This document shows, piece after piece, positions 35,356-43,634 of a stretch of DNA of 64,000 nt. The DNA is from Thermoleophilales bacterium. Its GTDB lineage: Bacteria; Actinomycetota; Thermoleophilia; Solirubrobacterales; 70-9. The stretch lies in NCBI GenBank assembly GCA_020636955.1, contig JACJWY010000010.1, positions 1-64,000 of the forward strand, given 5' to 3'. The position numbers and the translations under genes were made by a program. Under the pieces are notes generated by a model that was not told the DNA's origin, ran no database searches, and was given only the letters and a program-made list of their open reading frames with translations. The first letter of the stretch is position 1. Each line of letters begins with the position of its first letter.

Positions 35356-35680
35356 CGCCTGGTGAACACGCCGTGGAGCCCCGTGGTCACGCCGTGGGGG
35401 TTGGCATGCATCCCCGGGGCCCTTGGACTCGCTGCGCTCGTCCGCGGGGAGTTCCCCGGGGACGCATGACCAACCCCCACGGCTACACCAACCCGGCCCC
35501 GCGACCCCATAACGCGACTTCACAAACCCTTCGGCGGGTGGATGCCAGGAGCCTCCAGCCGTTCGCTGGCAAGGAGACAGGCCGGAAATGGCCGCGATAG
35601 TACGCGGGTACGTGAGCTGCCGTTTCCGGCCGCCGGCGAAGCCAGCGGACGGCTGGTGGCCCCTGGCGCCGCCCGGAGGC
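35356..35680 (+). repeat. Structured intergenic repeat, copy 1
   Basis: Fills almost all of the 338-nt gap between the convergent peptidase and era genes. Arms at 35392-35419 and 35454-35482 form a near-perfect inverted repeat of 28-29 nt around a 34-nt loop. Then come ACACCAACC, the block GCGACTTCACAAACCCTTC (35514-35532), GCCTCCAGCCGT with CGCTG, and a small GTAC-GCGG-GTAC hairpin (35600-35611), followed by a GC-rich end. The same blocks recur in the same order and orientation at 61.6-62.0 kb. No gene is credible inside. Confidence 0.75.
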
Positions 35681-35686
35681 CCTGGC

Positions 35687-36640
35687 CTACTCGATCCCCA
35701 GGCGATTCAACATGTCTTCATCTCGACGCCACTTTCGCTTGACCTTGACCTGGAGGTCGAGGTGGACTTTTCCGCCCAGTTCCTTTTCGATTTCCTTCCG
35801 GGCGCCGGTCCCGATCTCCCCCACCTTGAAGCCCTTCTTTCCGATCAGGATCTTCTTCTGTGAGTCGGACTCGACCCAGATCTCGGCGTCGACCAGCCAG
35901 AGGCCGTCTTCGCGCTGATCGAGTCGGGTCACCCGCACCTCGACCGAGTGGGGAATCTCGTCTCGGGTCCGGATCAGGGCCTGGCCACGGATCAACTCGG
36001 CCAGGAGCAATTCACGGGGCTGGTCCGAATGTTCTTCGGGCGGGTAGAGGTACGGTCCTTCGGGGACGATCGACGCAAGGAATGAAGCAAGCTCCGACAC
36101 TCCTTCGCCGGTCAGGGCGCTGACCGGGAAGACCTCGTCGACACCGGCAAGCTCCGAGGCGGCGACCAGCACGGGCACGATGTTGCGACCCAGCCGGTCG
36201 GCCTTGTTCACCGCACAGACGATCGGGAGTCCGTCAGTCTTGTCGCGGGCAAAGAGAAGCGTTTCGGCAATGAATCGGTCGCCGGGACCCACGCCTTCTT
36301 CCCCGTTGATCACCAAGAGCGCCACGTCGGCACCGGCCAGTTCCGCTTCGACTGTTTTCTGCATGCGACTGGTCAGCTCGTCCCGGGGCCGCTGAACGCC
36401 GGGCAGGTCGACCAGCACCAGCTGCGTGCCCGCCTTCAGGTCGGTGGCCACCCCGCGAATTGCCCGGCGGGTGGTCTGGGGCCGGACCGAGGAAATCGCG
36501 ACTTTGGCGCCGACGATCGCGTTTACCAGCGTGGACTTGCCGACGTTCGGCCGACCGGCCAGCCCGACAAAGCCGGAACGGGTCCCAGTTCCGGTTCCCG
36601 GTCCGATTCCGTCGCCCGGGAAGCCTTGTGGCTCACCCAC
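35687..36640 (-). CDS. era: GTPase Era
   Basis: 317 residues, the 16S rRNA 3'-end and 30S assembly GTPase. G1 is GRPNVGKST, the switch region SSVRPQTTRRAIRGV, G3 LVDLPGVQRP (Leu where DTPG is usual) and G4 NKAD. The KH domain at the C-terminus has QKKILIGKKGFKVGEIGTGARKEIE. A Gly/Thr-rich N-terminal extension of about 20 residues precedes the GTPase. Start is GTG, overlapping the ybeY stop by 8 nt. Last gene of the hrcA-to-era series. Confidence 0.97.
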   Translation of the reverse strand: MGEPQGFPGDGIGPGTGTGTRSGFVGLAGRPNVGKSTLVNAIVGAKVAISSVRPQTTRRAIRGVATDLKAGTQLVLVDLPGVQRPRDELTSRMQKTVEAELAGADVALLVINGEEGVGPGDRFIAETLLFARDKTDGLPIVCAVNKADRLGRNIVPVLVAASELAGVDEVFPVSALTGEGVSELASFLASIVPEGPYLYPPEEHSDQPRELLLAELIRGQALIRTRDEIPHSVEVRVTRLDQREDGLWLVDAEIWVESDSQKKILIGKKGFKVGEIGTGARKEIEKELGGKVHLDLQVKVKRKWRRDEDMLNRLGIE

Positions 36641-37031
36641 CGTCGACCTCGGTGGTCATTTTCGGCTCGATCCCCAGACCGGTGACAATCCGGTCCTGCA
36701 GGTCGAGCATCTCCCCCTGATCGGTTTCGTGGTCGAAGCCGCAGAGGTGCAGGACTCCGTGAACCACTGCCTCGACCTCGCTTACGCAATAGTCGGGACA
36801 GATGAACACGTCACCCATTTCGAACGGTCCCGGTCCTCGCTCTTCGTCAACCGGAAACGAGAGCACGTCGGTCGGTTTGTCTCTTCCCCGATGTTCGCGG
36901 TTGAGTTCACGAATCCGAAACTCGTTCACCACCTCGATTGCCAGATGCCCTTCCTTGACCGCGACCGATTCAAGCGTCGCGGCAACCGCCGGCTGAAAAC
37001 GGGCCGGCACATCGTCGAGATCGATGCTCAA
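36633..37031 (-). CDS. ybeY: Endoribonuclease YbeY (rRNA maturation factor)
   Basis: 132 residues. The zinc motif HGVLHLCGFDHETDQGEM near 90-107 is the YbeY signature, preceded by REHRGRDKPTDVLSFPVDEE. Acts in 16S rRNA 3' maturation and ribosome quality control together with Era. It probably starts at TTG (TTG AGC ATC GAT), overlapping the phoH stop as TTGA. Confidence 0.95.
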   Translation of the reverse strand: MSIDLDDVPARFQPAVAATLESVAVKEGHLAIEVVNEFRIRELNREHRGRDKPTDVLSFPVDEERGPGPFEMGDVFICPDYCVSEVEAVVHGVLHLCGFDHETDQGEMLDLQDRIVTGLGIEPKMTTEVDGG

Positions 37032-37981
37032 CTTCCGCTCTCGCGCTCGGCGTGTTCGCCGTAGGCAGCGACGATGCGCTGGACGAGCCGGTGCCGAACC
37101 ACGTCCTTGCCGCCGAACCGGACGAACCTGACGTCTTCGATCCCTTCGAGAATCTCCCGCACGACCACCAGCCCGGACTTGCTGTCGCGGGGCAGGTCGA
37201 TCTGGGTGACGTCACCGGTGACGACCATTTTCGAGTTGAAACCGAGCCGGGTGAGAAACATCTTCATCTGTTCCGGGGTGGTGTTCTGGGCTTCGTCGAG
37301 AATCACGAAGGCGTCGTTCAGGGTGCGTCCGCGCATGAAGGCGAGCGGGGCGACCTCGATCACACCGCGGTCGAAATAGCCGTTGACCCGGTCCGGATCC
37401 AGCATGTCGTAGAGCGCGTCGAAGAGCGGCCGCAGGTACGGGTCGACCTTGGCCTGCAGATCGCCGGGAAGGAACCCGAGGCTCTCCCCCGCTTCTACTG
37501 CGGGGCGGGTCAGGATGATCCGCTGCACCTCGCCCTCGATCAGGGCCGCCGCCGCCATCGCCACGGCAAGGAAGGTCTTGCCGGTACCGGCCGGACCTAT
37601 TCCGAAGGTGACCGTGTTCTCGCGGATCGAATCGACGTAGAGTTTCTGGTTGACCGTCTTCGGCACAACCCGGGTATTCCGGTTGTGCCAGACCACGTCA
37701 TCCAGGACTTCGGCCGGGCGGCGGGATGACTGGATCGCGTTGGTCACCGAATCAACCGTTGCGGCTTCGACTTCATGGCCGCCTTCGATCAGCCCGATCA
37801 TCTCGTCGACCAGGCGGGCGGCCCGGTCGTTTTCGGCATCGTCGCCTTCGAGGGTGAGCTGGTTGCCACGCAGATGCACGCGACTCGAGGTGCTGTCCCT
37901 GAGCGCCCGGAGGACCGAATCCTCGGCACCGGCCAGATCGGCCGCAACGTCGTTGTCGAGGGTGAGGGTCCTACGCGCCAA
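37028..37981 (-). CDS. PhoH-like ATPase
   Basis: 317 residues. Walker A GPAGTGKTFLAVAMA is near 130, Walker B AFVILDEAQNTTPEQMKMFLTR near 220 and the arginine-bearing NGYFDRGVIEVAPLAFMRGRTL between. The N-terminal 100 residues carry the KH-like part common to PhoH proteins that neighbour ybeY. Predicted RNA-linked ATPase of ribosome maturation. The start is TTG (TTG GCG CGT AGG), inside the last codons of the upstream yqeY. Confidence 0.93.
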   Translation of the reverse strand: MARRTLTLDNDVAADLAGAEDSVLRALRDSTSSRVHLRGNQLTLEGDDAENDRAARLVDEMIGLIEGGHEVEAATVDSVTNAIQSSRRPAEVLDDVVWHNRNTRVVPKTVNQKLYVDSIRENTVTFGIGPAGTGKTFLAVAMAAAALIEGEVQRIILTRPAVEAGESLGFLPGDLQAKVDPYLRPLFDALYDMLDPDRVNGYFDRGVIEVAPLAFMRGRTLNDAFVILDEAQNTTPEQMKMFLTRLGFNSKMVVTGDVTQIDLPRDSKSGLVVVREILEGIEDVRFVRFGGKDVVRHRLVQRIVAAYGEHAERESGS

Positions 37982-38402
37982 GCTGAGACTTGACCTCCGT
38001 GCTGACCCGCTTGCCGTCGGCGCGACCGGCGACCCTGTCTTTCAGAAGGCCCATAACCTGCCCCATCTGCTTCGGTTCGCTAGCTCCGGTTTCGGTGATC
38101 GCCTCCCGAACCAGTTCGGACAACTCCTCGTCACTCAACTGGGCCGGCAGATAGGCGGTGATCAGCTCGGCTTCGAACCGTTCGTCCTCGGCCTGCTCGT
38201 ACCGGCCCGCATCGGCGAAAGCCTCGGCCGCCTCCATCCTCTTCTTGCGCTCGCGCTGAAGTGCCCCGATCTCGTCACCCTTGCCGAGCTTCACTTCCTG
38301 CTGGAGGACGTCCTGAATCATCCGCAGGGCCGAGGCCCGCTTGCGGTCGCCATCCTTGAGGGCAGCCTGCGCGTCTTCGCGAAGTTGATCAACTGCTGTC
38401 AT
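37971..38402 (-). CDS. GatB/YqeY domain protein
   Basis: 143 residues from ATG 38402 (MTAVDQLREDAQAALKDGD). YqeY folds as a two-domain helical unit related to the tail of amidotransferase GatB: RKKRMEAAEAFADAGRYEQAEDERFEAELITAYLPAQLSDEEL, then MGQVMGLLKDRVAGRADGKRVSTEV. Thought to bind tRNA or aid aminoacyl-tRNA quality, but the role is not settled. The frame is open 51 nt further upstream without family similarity. Overlaps phoH by 11 nt. Confidence 0.93.
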   Translation of the reverse strand: MTAVDQLREDAQAALKDGDRKRASALRMIQDVLQQEVKLGKGDEIGALQRERKKRMEAAEAFADAGRYEQAEDERFEAELITAYLPAQLSDEELSELVREAITETGASEPKQMGQVMGLLKDRVAGRADGKRVSTEVKSQLGA

Positions 38403-38459
38403 GTACCTAGGGTACCTGCCCCGCCCGCCGAACCCGTTCCCTGTCCGGGACAAGCCGGA

Positions 38460-38819
38460 TCACTGCTGATCGGCCCCGGAAGACGGTGGCTCGGCATGTG
38501 AGGTGCGGGGGCCGAAAGCGCTGTAGAAAACGATTCCGCCGGCGGTTACAACCGTTCCGTAGAGCAGAAGTATGCGGTAGGTGCCGTTGACGATTCCCAG
38601 CCCGAACAAGGTGATTCCGATTCCCGCCGCGAAAGAAAAAAAGTACCGGGGCGAGCGGACACCGCGCCAGATCAGAAAGGCGGCCAGGAGCGCCGCCGGA
38701 ATCCAGTCGAAGAAACTAATCGGTGCGATGCAGCCGATCATGAACAGGACCCCGACTACCATCCAGCCGGCGAACTTCGCGGCCGCGGCGTTTCTCGTGT
38801 TGTGTTGATCGTCAGCCAT
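38460..38819 (-). CDS. Small four-helix membrane protein, unknown
   Basis: 119 residues with about four hydrophobic helices (20-35, 38-56, 58-76 and 80-103), a short charged N-terminus (MADDQHNTRN) and a Ser/Pro tail. Not recognised. It is bound to murI by a 1-nt stop/start overlap (TGATG), so it is co-translated in the hrcA-dnaJ-prmA-murI run. Confidence 0.7.
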   Translation of the reverse strand: MADDQHNTRNAAAAKFAGWMVVGVLFMIGCIAPISFFDWIPAALLAAFLIWRGVRSPRYFFSFAAGIGITLFGLGIVNGTYRILLLYGTVVTAGGIVFYSAFGPRTSHAEPPSSGADQQ

Positions 38820-39634
38820 CAGATTTCAAACTTTTCTGCCCGTCCTGCCAGCGGAAGCTGCAGGAACCGCGTGCCGACCTCAACGAAAGAATCGACGTCG
38901 CCGGTGACCAGAAAACGGTAGTCACCTTCGGAGCGCTCTGCTGCCAGCTCGTCCCGGCTAGCCAGTTCCCGCTGAATTGCCGCGGCGATCGCGTGACCGG
39001 CGGTGACCAGGTTCACGTCCCTGCCCAGCATGCGCTGGAGCATCGGAGCGACCAGCGGATAGTGGGTGCAGCCGAGGATCAGCGTGTCGACTTCCGCCTT
39101 GCGAAGTGGCTCGCAGTAGCCGCGAACCGTCTCCAGAACTTCTTCGTCGAAGGTAGGCCCATGCTGAATTATCGGAGCGAGATCCGGCGCGGCCACCTCG
39201 GTCACGGTAAGTGGCCGACCCAGATCCTCAAGGGCCCGGTGATAGGCGCCGCTGGCCACGGTGGCGGGGGTGGCAAGGACTCCCACGCGGCCGTTGCCAC
39301 TGATCGAGGCGGCAATCTCCGCTTCGGGGCCTACCACCGTGACCACCGGCACTCCGGCTTCGACCCCGAGTTTCCGGATCTCGTCGCCGGCCGCGGCGGT
39401 GGCCGAGTTGCAGGCGATTACCAGCATCTTCACTCCGCGCTCAATAAGCGCCCCGGCGATCAATTGGGCCCGGTCACGCAGTTCTCCGGCGCTCTTGGTC
39501 CCGTAAGGGAAATGGCCGCTGTCTCCGAGGTATACGAAGTCTTCCGCTGGCAGGGAGATCAGGCATTCATGCAGCACGGTCAGACCGCCGACCCCGGAAT
39601 CGAAAACCCCGATCGGTAGCAACGGGCGGTTCAA
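38819..39634 (-). CDS. murI: Glutamate racemase
   Basis: 271 residues, provides D-glutamate for peptidoglycan. Two catalytic cysteines are in VIACNSATAAAGDE and LILGCTHYPLVAPML. The N-terminal GVFDSGVGGLTVLHECL holds the proton-shuttle Asp and Ser. Overlaps the prmA stop by 4 nt. A murI in a heat-shock/ribosome run is an unusual partner. Confidence 0.97.
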   Translation of the reverse strand: MNRPLLPIGVFDSGVGGLTVLHECLISLPAEDFVYLGDSGHFPYGTKSAGELRDRAQLIAGALIERGVKMLVIACNSATAAAGDEIRKLGVEAGVPVVTVVGPEAEIAASISGNGRVGVLATPATVASGAYHRALEDLGRPLTVTEVAAPDLAPIIQHGPTFDEEVLETVRGYCEPLRKAEVDTLILGCTHYPLVAPMLQRMLGRDVNLVTAGHAIAAAIQRELASRDELAAERSEGDYRFLVTGDVDSFVEVGTRFLQLPLAGRAEKFEI

Positions 39635-40476
39635 CTGCGAGCCTCCCGCGCGAAAACCAGTGAACCCCAGTCACCCATCGCCCGCCGGTCGGTCTCGAGC
39701 AGGCCATGTGGCCGGAACGCCGCTACCACACGGTCATATTCGGTCGTGAGCAGGCCGGAACAGATCAGGGTCCCAGGCAGGTTTTCCGGCAACAGTCGGC
39801 TAGCAACCGCTTCAAGCAGCGGTGCGGTCAGGTTGGCCACTGTCGTCGGCGCGAGTTCGGGCAATCTGGCCTTCAGGTCGATTCTTTCGAAGCTGGCCTT
39901 TACCCCGTTGACGATCGCGTTCTCCCGGGCCGCTTCAACCGCGGCGACTTCGTTGTCGCACCCCGCCAGAGGGGCCCAGCCCAATTTGCCGGCAGCGATG
40001 GCCAGAACTCCGGATCCACAACCGAGGTCGCTCAACGGTCCGAAGGGTCCTCCTTGCCGCGCGATCGAAATCAGGGAATCGATGCAGAGCCTCGTGGTCG
40101 GATGGGCACCGGTGCCGAAGGCCTGGCCTGGGTCGACCACGACCTCGGCAAGGTCGGTCCGCTCAGGTTCCCAGGGTGGGCGGATCCAGACCGCGGGCCC
40201 GCACTCCGGGTCACCGACCAGCAAAGGCCTGTGGAATGTACGCCAGCGATCAGCCCAGTCGTCAGCAACCTCGGTTGCCTCGACCTCGACCATGCCACCG
40301 GCGATCACCGCCTCCTCCTCGCCGAGGTCCGGCAATTCACCTTCAGCTCCGTATATGGCGTATTCGACGAACCCTTCTCCCGCCACTTCCTCCACCCCGC
40401 CCGGGGCCAGCACGGCAAGTTCGGCGAGGACCAATTCCGCCTGTTCCGGATCACAACGGACCGCGAGTCGGATCAA
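39631..40476 (-). CDS. prmA: Ribosomal protein L11 methyltransferase
   Basis: 281 residues. The N-terminal substrate-recognition domain (1-90) is followed by a class I SAM-dependent methyltransferase: VVVDPGQAFGTGAHPTTRLCIDSL, the SAM loop LSDLGCGSGVLAIAAGKLG, GCDNEVAAVEAARENA, and VANLTAPLLEAVA, with NLTA in the place of the usual NILA. Methylates L11. Joined to dnaJ and murI by 4-nt overlaps. Confidence 0.95.
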   Translation of the reverse strand: MIRLAVRCDPEQAELVLAELAVLAPGGVEEVAGEGFVEYAIYGAEGELPDLGEEEAVIAGGMVEVEATEVADDWADRWRTFHRPLLVGDPECGPAVWIRPPWEPERTDLAEVVVDPGQAFGTGAHPTTRLCIDSLISIARQGGPFGPLSDLGCGSGVLAIAAGKLGWAPLAGCDNEVAAVEAARENAIVNGVKASFERIDLKARLPELAPTTVANLTAPLLEAVASRLLPENLPGTLICSGLLTTEYDRVVAAFRPHGLLETDRRAMGDWGSLVFAREARS

Positions 40477-41588
40477 CCGAAGGCCCTGCGCATCCGCGAG
40501 AAGATCCCGGACTCCTTCGGTTCACGGTTCTCGTCGGTGAGGGTTCCATCGAGGTCGCCGGCCAGCTTCTTCTGCTCATCGCTGAGGTTGGCCGGAATTA
40601 TCACGTTGAAGATGAAGCGATGATCACCCCGCCTGCGCGATGAACCGAGTCGTGGCAGACCCTTCCCCTTGAGTCTCGCTTCGGCCCCGGGCTGGGTGCC
40701 GGCAGCCAGTTCGATCTCATTCTGACCGTCCAGGGTGGTGACCTCGATCGTGTCTCCGATCATCGCCGCCGTCGCATCGACCGGAATCACCGTGACCAGA
40801 TCCTGGCCGTCCCGCACCATTCCTTCACGTTCGGCGACGTGGACCTCGACGTAAAGGTCGCCGGGCGGAGCCCCCGACTCTCCGGCATGTCCTGCGCCCG
40901 CGATGCGGATTCGCTGGCCGGACTCGATCCCGGCAGGGATGTCGATGCGTTGTTTTCTGGCAGCGTGCTTGCGGCCTAGTCCGGAGCATTCGCGGCAGGG
41001 CTCTTCCGGGATCCGGCCGTCGCCGCGGCATTGATCGCATGGCGTCGAACGGACCATCTGACCGAAAGCCGTATTGGCCACCGTGCGAAGCTCGCCGCTG
41101 CCGCCACATCGATCGCAAGTCTTGATCGGGGTTCCCGGTTCCGCCCCGTTGCCGCGGCAGTGATCGCAGTTGGAAACAGCTTCGAATTCGACTTCACGAG
41201 TCGTTCCGTCAAGTACGTCCTCCAGATCGATCTCCGTCTGGACACCGATGTCCGCCCCGGGTGCGGGTCCTCTGCTCCCCCCGAAGCCACCGCCGAAGAA
41301 TGCACTGAAAAGATCGTCTATCGACCCGAATCCCTGAGCCTGGGACTGGTATCCGCCGGAGCGCAGACCGTCATGCCCGAACTGGTCGTAGGTATCACGA
41401 CGATCCTGGTCGCTCAGAACCTCGTAGGCCTCGGCCGCCTCCTTGAACTTCTCCTCGGCCTCGGGATCGTGAGCGTTGACATCGGGATGGAGCTCCCGCG
41501 CCACCTTGCGGAAGGCCTTCTTGATCTCGGTGTCCGTCGCCTGGCGGGAAACCCCCAGGACCTCGTAATAGTCTCGTTTTTCGCTCAT
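40473..41588 (-). CDS. dnaJ: Chaperone DnaJ (type I, hrcA-linked)
   Basis: 371 residues. J domain 1-70 with HPD in ARELHPDVNAHDPEAEEKF, a Gly/Phe/Ser stretch at about 75-105, and a zinc region with four CxxCxGxG repeats (CDHCRGNG, CDRCGGSG, CDQCRGDG, CRECSGLG) at about 135-205. C-terminal peptide-binding domains end GLPRLGSSRRRGDHRFIFNV. Stimulates DnaK ATPase. No dnaK or grpE lies here, matching the actinobacterial dnaJ2 placed after hrcA. Confidence 0.97.
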   Translation of the reverse strand: MSEKRDYYEVLGVSRQATDTEIKKAFRKVARELHPDVNAHDPEAEEKFKEAAEAYEVLSDQDRRDTYDQFGHDGLRSGGYQSQAQGFGSIDDLFSAFFGGGFGGSRGPAPGADIGVQTEIDLEDVLDGTTREVEFEAVSNCDHCRGNGAEPGTPIKTCDRCGGSGELRTVANTAFGQMVRSTPCDQCRGDGRIPEEPCRECSGLGRKHAARKQRIDIPAGIESGQRIRIAGAGHAGESGAPPGDLYVEVHVAEREGMVRDGQDLVTVIPVDATAAMIGDTIEVTTLDGQNEIELAAGTQPGAEARLKGKGLPRLGSSRRRGDHRFIFNVIIPANLSDEQKKLAGDLDGTLTDENREPKESGIFSRMRRAFG

Positions 41589-42607
41589 GCGTCGTAGACG
41601 AACTCGAAGTAACGGGAAAGCTCACGTGAAGCTTCACTGACACCTGCGATCGCCCGCTCGTAATCCATGCGGGTCGGACCGACCACTCCGACCGACCCGA
41701 GGTTGCGGTGGGCAAGGCCGTAGTTGGCTCCGATCACGGTGACGTCCTGAAGCTCGGGCTGCGGATTCTCGGCGCCGATCCAGAGAAAGACAGAACTTTC
41801 GTCAATCGCCGAACGCATCATCCCAAGGACGGTCGCTTTCTCCTCCAGGGTGTTCATCAGCCGGTCGATCCGGGGCAGATCGGAGGCCCGGCGCTGGTCG
41901 AGCAGGCGCGAAGCACCATCCACGTAGAGGGTCCCTTCCGGACTGTGTTCGAGGTCGAGCAGCGCCGGCGCAAGCTGCTCGATGAAGGCCGATTCGGTCG
42001 CTCCCAGGCTCGGGTCCTGCAGCTTTGATGCCACGCGCCGGGCGCCGAGATCGATGCCGGTCAGCGATTCGTTGAGGTAGCTCGACGCCCATTCGACCAG
42101 ACCCGGGTCAACGGGCGAGGCGAAGGTGAAAGCCCGCCTGGTTACGTCGCCGGCCGAGGTAATCACAATTACCATCACCACCTCGGGCTGTAGCAGCAGT
42201 GCTTCGACCCGGTGGATGCGGGACGTTCCGAGCGGCGGAGCTACCACCAGGGCGAGCAGATCGGTCATCTGGGCGAGGGCCGAGGTCGCATCCCGCATCG
42301 CCTCGTCGACCTCGCGACGCAGGTCGCTGAGATCGAGACTGGCCGGTTCGGTCCGGGTCAGGGCCCGGGACTTGAGTGACTCGACGTATTGCCGGTAGCC
42401 GAGGTCGGTCGGAACCCGTCCGGCCGAGGTGTGGGGATGGGTCAGATAACCGCCGGCTTCCAGCGCAGCCAGCTCCGCCCGGACCGTGGAGGCACCCCAC
42501 TGAAGCCGCGAATCCCCGGCGATCGCTTTGGACCCCACGGGGCGCCCGGTTTCCCGGTAGGCATCCACCACGAGTCCCAAGATCAGTTCTTGACGCTCAG
42601 ACAGCAT
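41585..42607 (-). CDS. hrcA: Heat-inducible transcription repressor HrcA
   Basis: 340 residues from ATG 42607, with GTG 42613 as an alternative. The winged helix at 1-75 reads LSERQELILGLVVDAYRETGRPVGSK and WGASTVRAELAALEAGGYLTHPHTSAGRVPTDLGYRQYV. The GAF-like core and inserted domain follow, ending VTVIGANYGLAHRNLGSVGVVGPTRMDYERAIAGV. HrcA represses heat-shock genes through CIRCE elements. No canonical CIRCE (TTAGCACTC-N9-GAGTGCTAA) is seen here. A large nested inverted repeat lies directly upstream and TACAAT lies 9 nt before the ATG. Confidence 0.95.
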   Translation of the reverse strand: MLSERQELILGLVVDAYRETGRPVGSKAIAGDSRLQWGASTVRAELAALEAGGYLTHPHTSAGRVPTDLGYRQYVESLKSRALTRTEPASLDLSDLRREVDEAMRDATSALAQMTDLLALVVAPPLGTSRIHRVEALLLQPEVVMVIVITSAGDVTRRAFTFASPVDPGLVEWASSYLNESLTGIDLGARRVASKLQDPSLGATESAFIEQLAPALLDLEHSPEGTLYVDGASRLLDQRRASDLPRIDRLMNTLEEKATVLGMMRSAIDESSVFLWIGAENPQPELQDVTVIGANYGLAHRNLGSVGVVGPTRMDYERAIAGVSEASRELSRYFEFVYDA

Positions 42608-42635
42608 GAGCACCGGATTGTATTTAGCTCACGGT

Positions 42636-42765
42636 GCGGGCGGTGCCGATATGGGCGCCGACGACGCAAGAAGTCGCTTCGTGAGACGAACAGTTACCGA
42701 TTACCGAACGATGCGACTTCGGTCCTGATGTTCGCCGAAGAGGCGGTCATATCGGCACCGCCCGC
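42636..42765. repeat. 130-bp nested inverted repeat upstream of hrcA
   Basis: Outer arms 42636-42653 and 42748-42765 are an exact 18-bp inverted repeat (GCGGGCGGTGCCGATATG). Inner arms 42670-42682 and 42708-42720 match over 12 of 13 (GAAGTCGCTTCGT). The centre holds two tandem TTACCGA units (42695-42701 and 42702-42708 region). It fills the gap between the dehydratase stop and hrcA and reaches the hrcA -35 region. It could be a terminator, a regulator site or a small mobile repeat. Confidence 0.7.
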
Positions 42766-42775
42766 CCCGCCAGAA

Positions 42776-43171
42776 CTAAGGGTAGGAAACGTCGGCGGTG
42801 GCGTTGCGGATTACCTGGTTTTCACCCTGGGCCGCAATCAGATCGAAGGTTACGTCGGAGCCATCGGCTTCGATCACTTCACCGGAAACCTCGATCTCGG
42901 TCTCCGGCATGCTCATACCGCGGAACTGGACCGAAAGCCGCTTCAGGGCCCGGGGGTCTCCCCCGGCCTCGTCGGTCGCAGCCTTGGCGACCAGCCCCAT
43001 CACGTAGAGGCCGTGCAGGATGGTCGACGGAAGGCCGACCATCTGGGCAAATTCCTTGTCGATGTGGATCGGGTTGAAGTCACCTGAAGCACCGGCGTAA
43101 CGATGGGGCAGGAATTTGTCCGGGGTGACCTTCAGGCCGCCGATCTTTTCGCCTTTTTCCTTCGCACTCAT
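42776..43171 (-). CDS. MaoC-like (R)-specific dehydratase, HadB-like
   Basis: 131 residues, a single hot-dog fold. Hydratase motif YAGASGDFNPIHIDKEFAQ (catalytic Asp and His) is near 26-44 and LHGLYVMGLVAKA follows. Together with the next gene upstream it forms the HadA-HadB type heterodimer that dehydrates 3-hydroxyacyl-ACP in FAS-II-like chain elongation in mycobacteria; here the substrate is unproven. ATGA overlap with the upstream subunit. Confidence 0.9.
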   Translation of the reverse strand: MSAKEKGEKIGGLKVTPDKFLPHRYAGASGDFNPIHIDKEFAQMVGLPSTILHGLYVMGLVAKAATDEAGGDPRALKRLSVQFRGMSMPETEIEVSGEVIEADGSDVTFDLIAAQGENQVIRNATADVSYP

Positions 43172-43614
43172 TCTTCGATCCCCCTGACGATGTTGGTCCA
43201 GGTGGCCTTGCAGACGAGGTCACCATTCTGGTTTTTCGACTCGGTTTCGAAAACGTAGAAACCCTTGCCATCCTTTGGGTAAATGTCCTTGCAGGTTGTG
43301 GTCGTGGAGATCAGGTCCCCGGAAATCACCGGCTCGCCCCACTGAAACTCCTGCCCGCCGTGGACCATGGCCGCGAAGTTCATCTCCACTTCGGGGTCGA
43401 AGAGAACCGGGCCCATCGCCCCGGCCGTGTAGACGACCACGAACATCGGCGGGGCAACGATGCCCCGGAAGCCCGCCTCCTTCGCCGCCTTTTCATCGAA
43501 GTAGACCGGGTCATCGAGCCCGATCACCTGCGCGTATTCGCGGATCTTTTCCCGGCCCACTTCGTATTCGTAGGCCGGCCAGCTCTTGCCAACGGCATCG
43601 GTCTTCAGCGCCAT
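43168..43614 (-). CDS. MaoC N-terminal-domain dehydratase, HadA-like
   Basis: 148 residues, a hot-dog fold of the non-catalytic partner type: VGREKIREYAQVIGLDDPVYFDEKAAKEAGFRGIVAPPMF, followed by FDPEVEMNFAAMVHGGQEFQWGEPVISGDLI. It lacks the D-x-N-P-x-H motif of its partner, as HadA does. TAGATT lies 6 nt before the ATG, so the pair has its own promoter between lepA and hrcA. Confidence 0.88.
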   Translation of the reverse strand: MALKTDAVGKSWPAYEYEVGREKIREYAQVIGLDDPVYFDEKAAKEAGFRGIVAPPMFVVVYTAGAMGPVLFDPEVEMNFAAMVHGGQEFQWGEPVISGDLISTTTTCKDIYPKDGKGFYVFETESKNQNGDLVCKATWTNIVRGIEE

Positions 43615-43620
43615 GCCGGA

Positions 43621-43626
43621 AATCTA
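43621..43626 (-). promoter_or_regulatory. Candidate -10 box of the hadA/hadB-like pair, leaderless
   Basis: TAGATT lies 6 nt before ATG 43614, 9 nt after the lepA stop codon. Confidence 0.4.
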
Positions 43627-43634
43627 TACCCGGG

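Noticed and set aside
35356..35680. Short protein genes inside the repeat, which would share a peptide in both copies
   Set aside because: The shared peptide follows from DNA identity at the 28-bp stem. The frames start at different places, cross the stem and loop, and have no ribosome site.
42601..42640. A CIRCE element before hrcA
   Set aside because: GTGAGCTAA resembles one half-site loosely, but no TTAGCACTC partner exists at 9-nt spacing.
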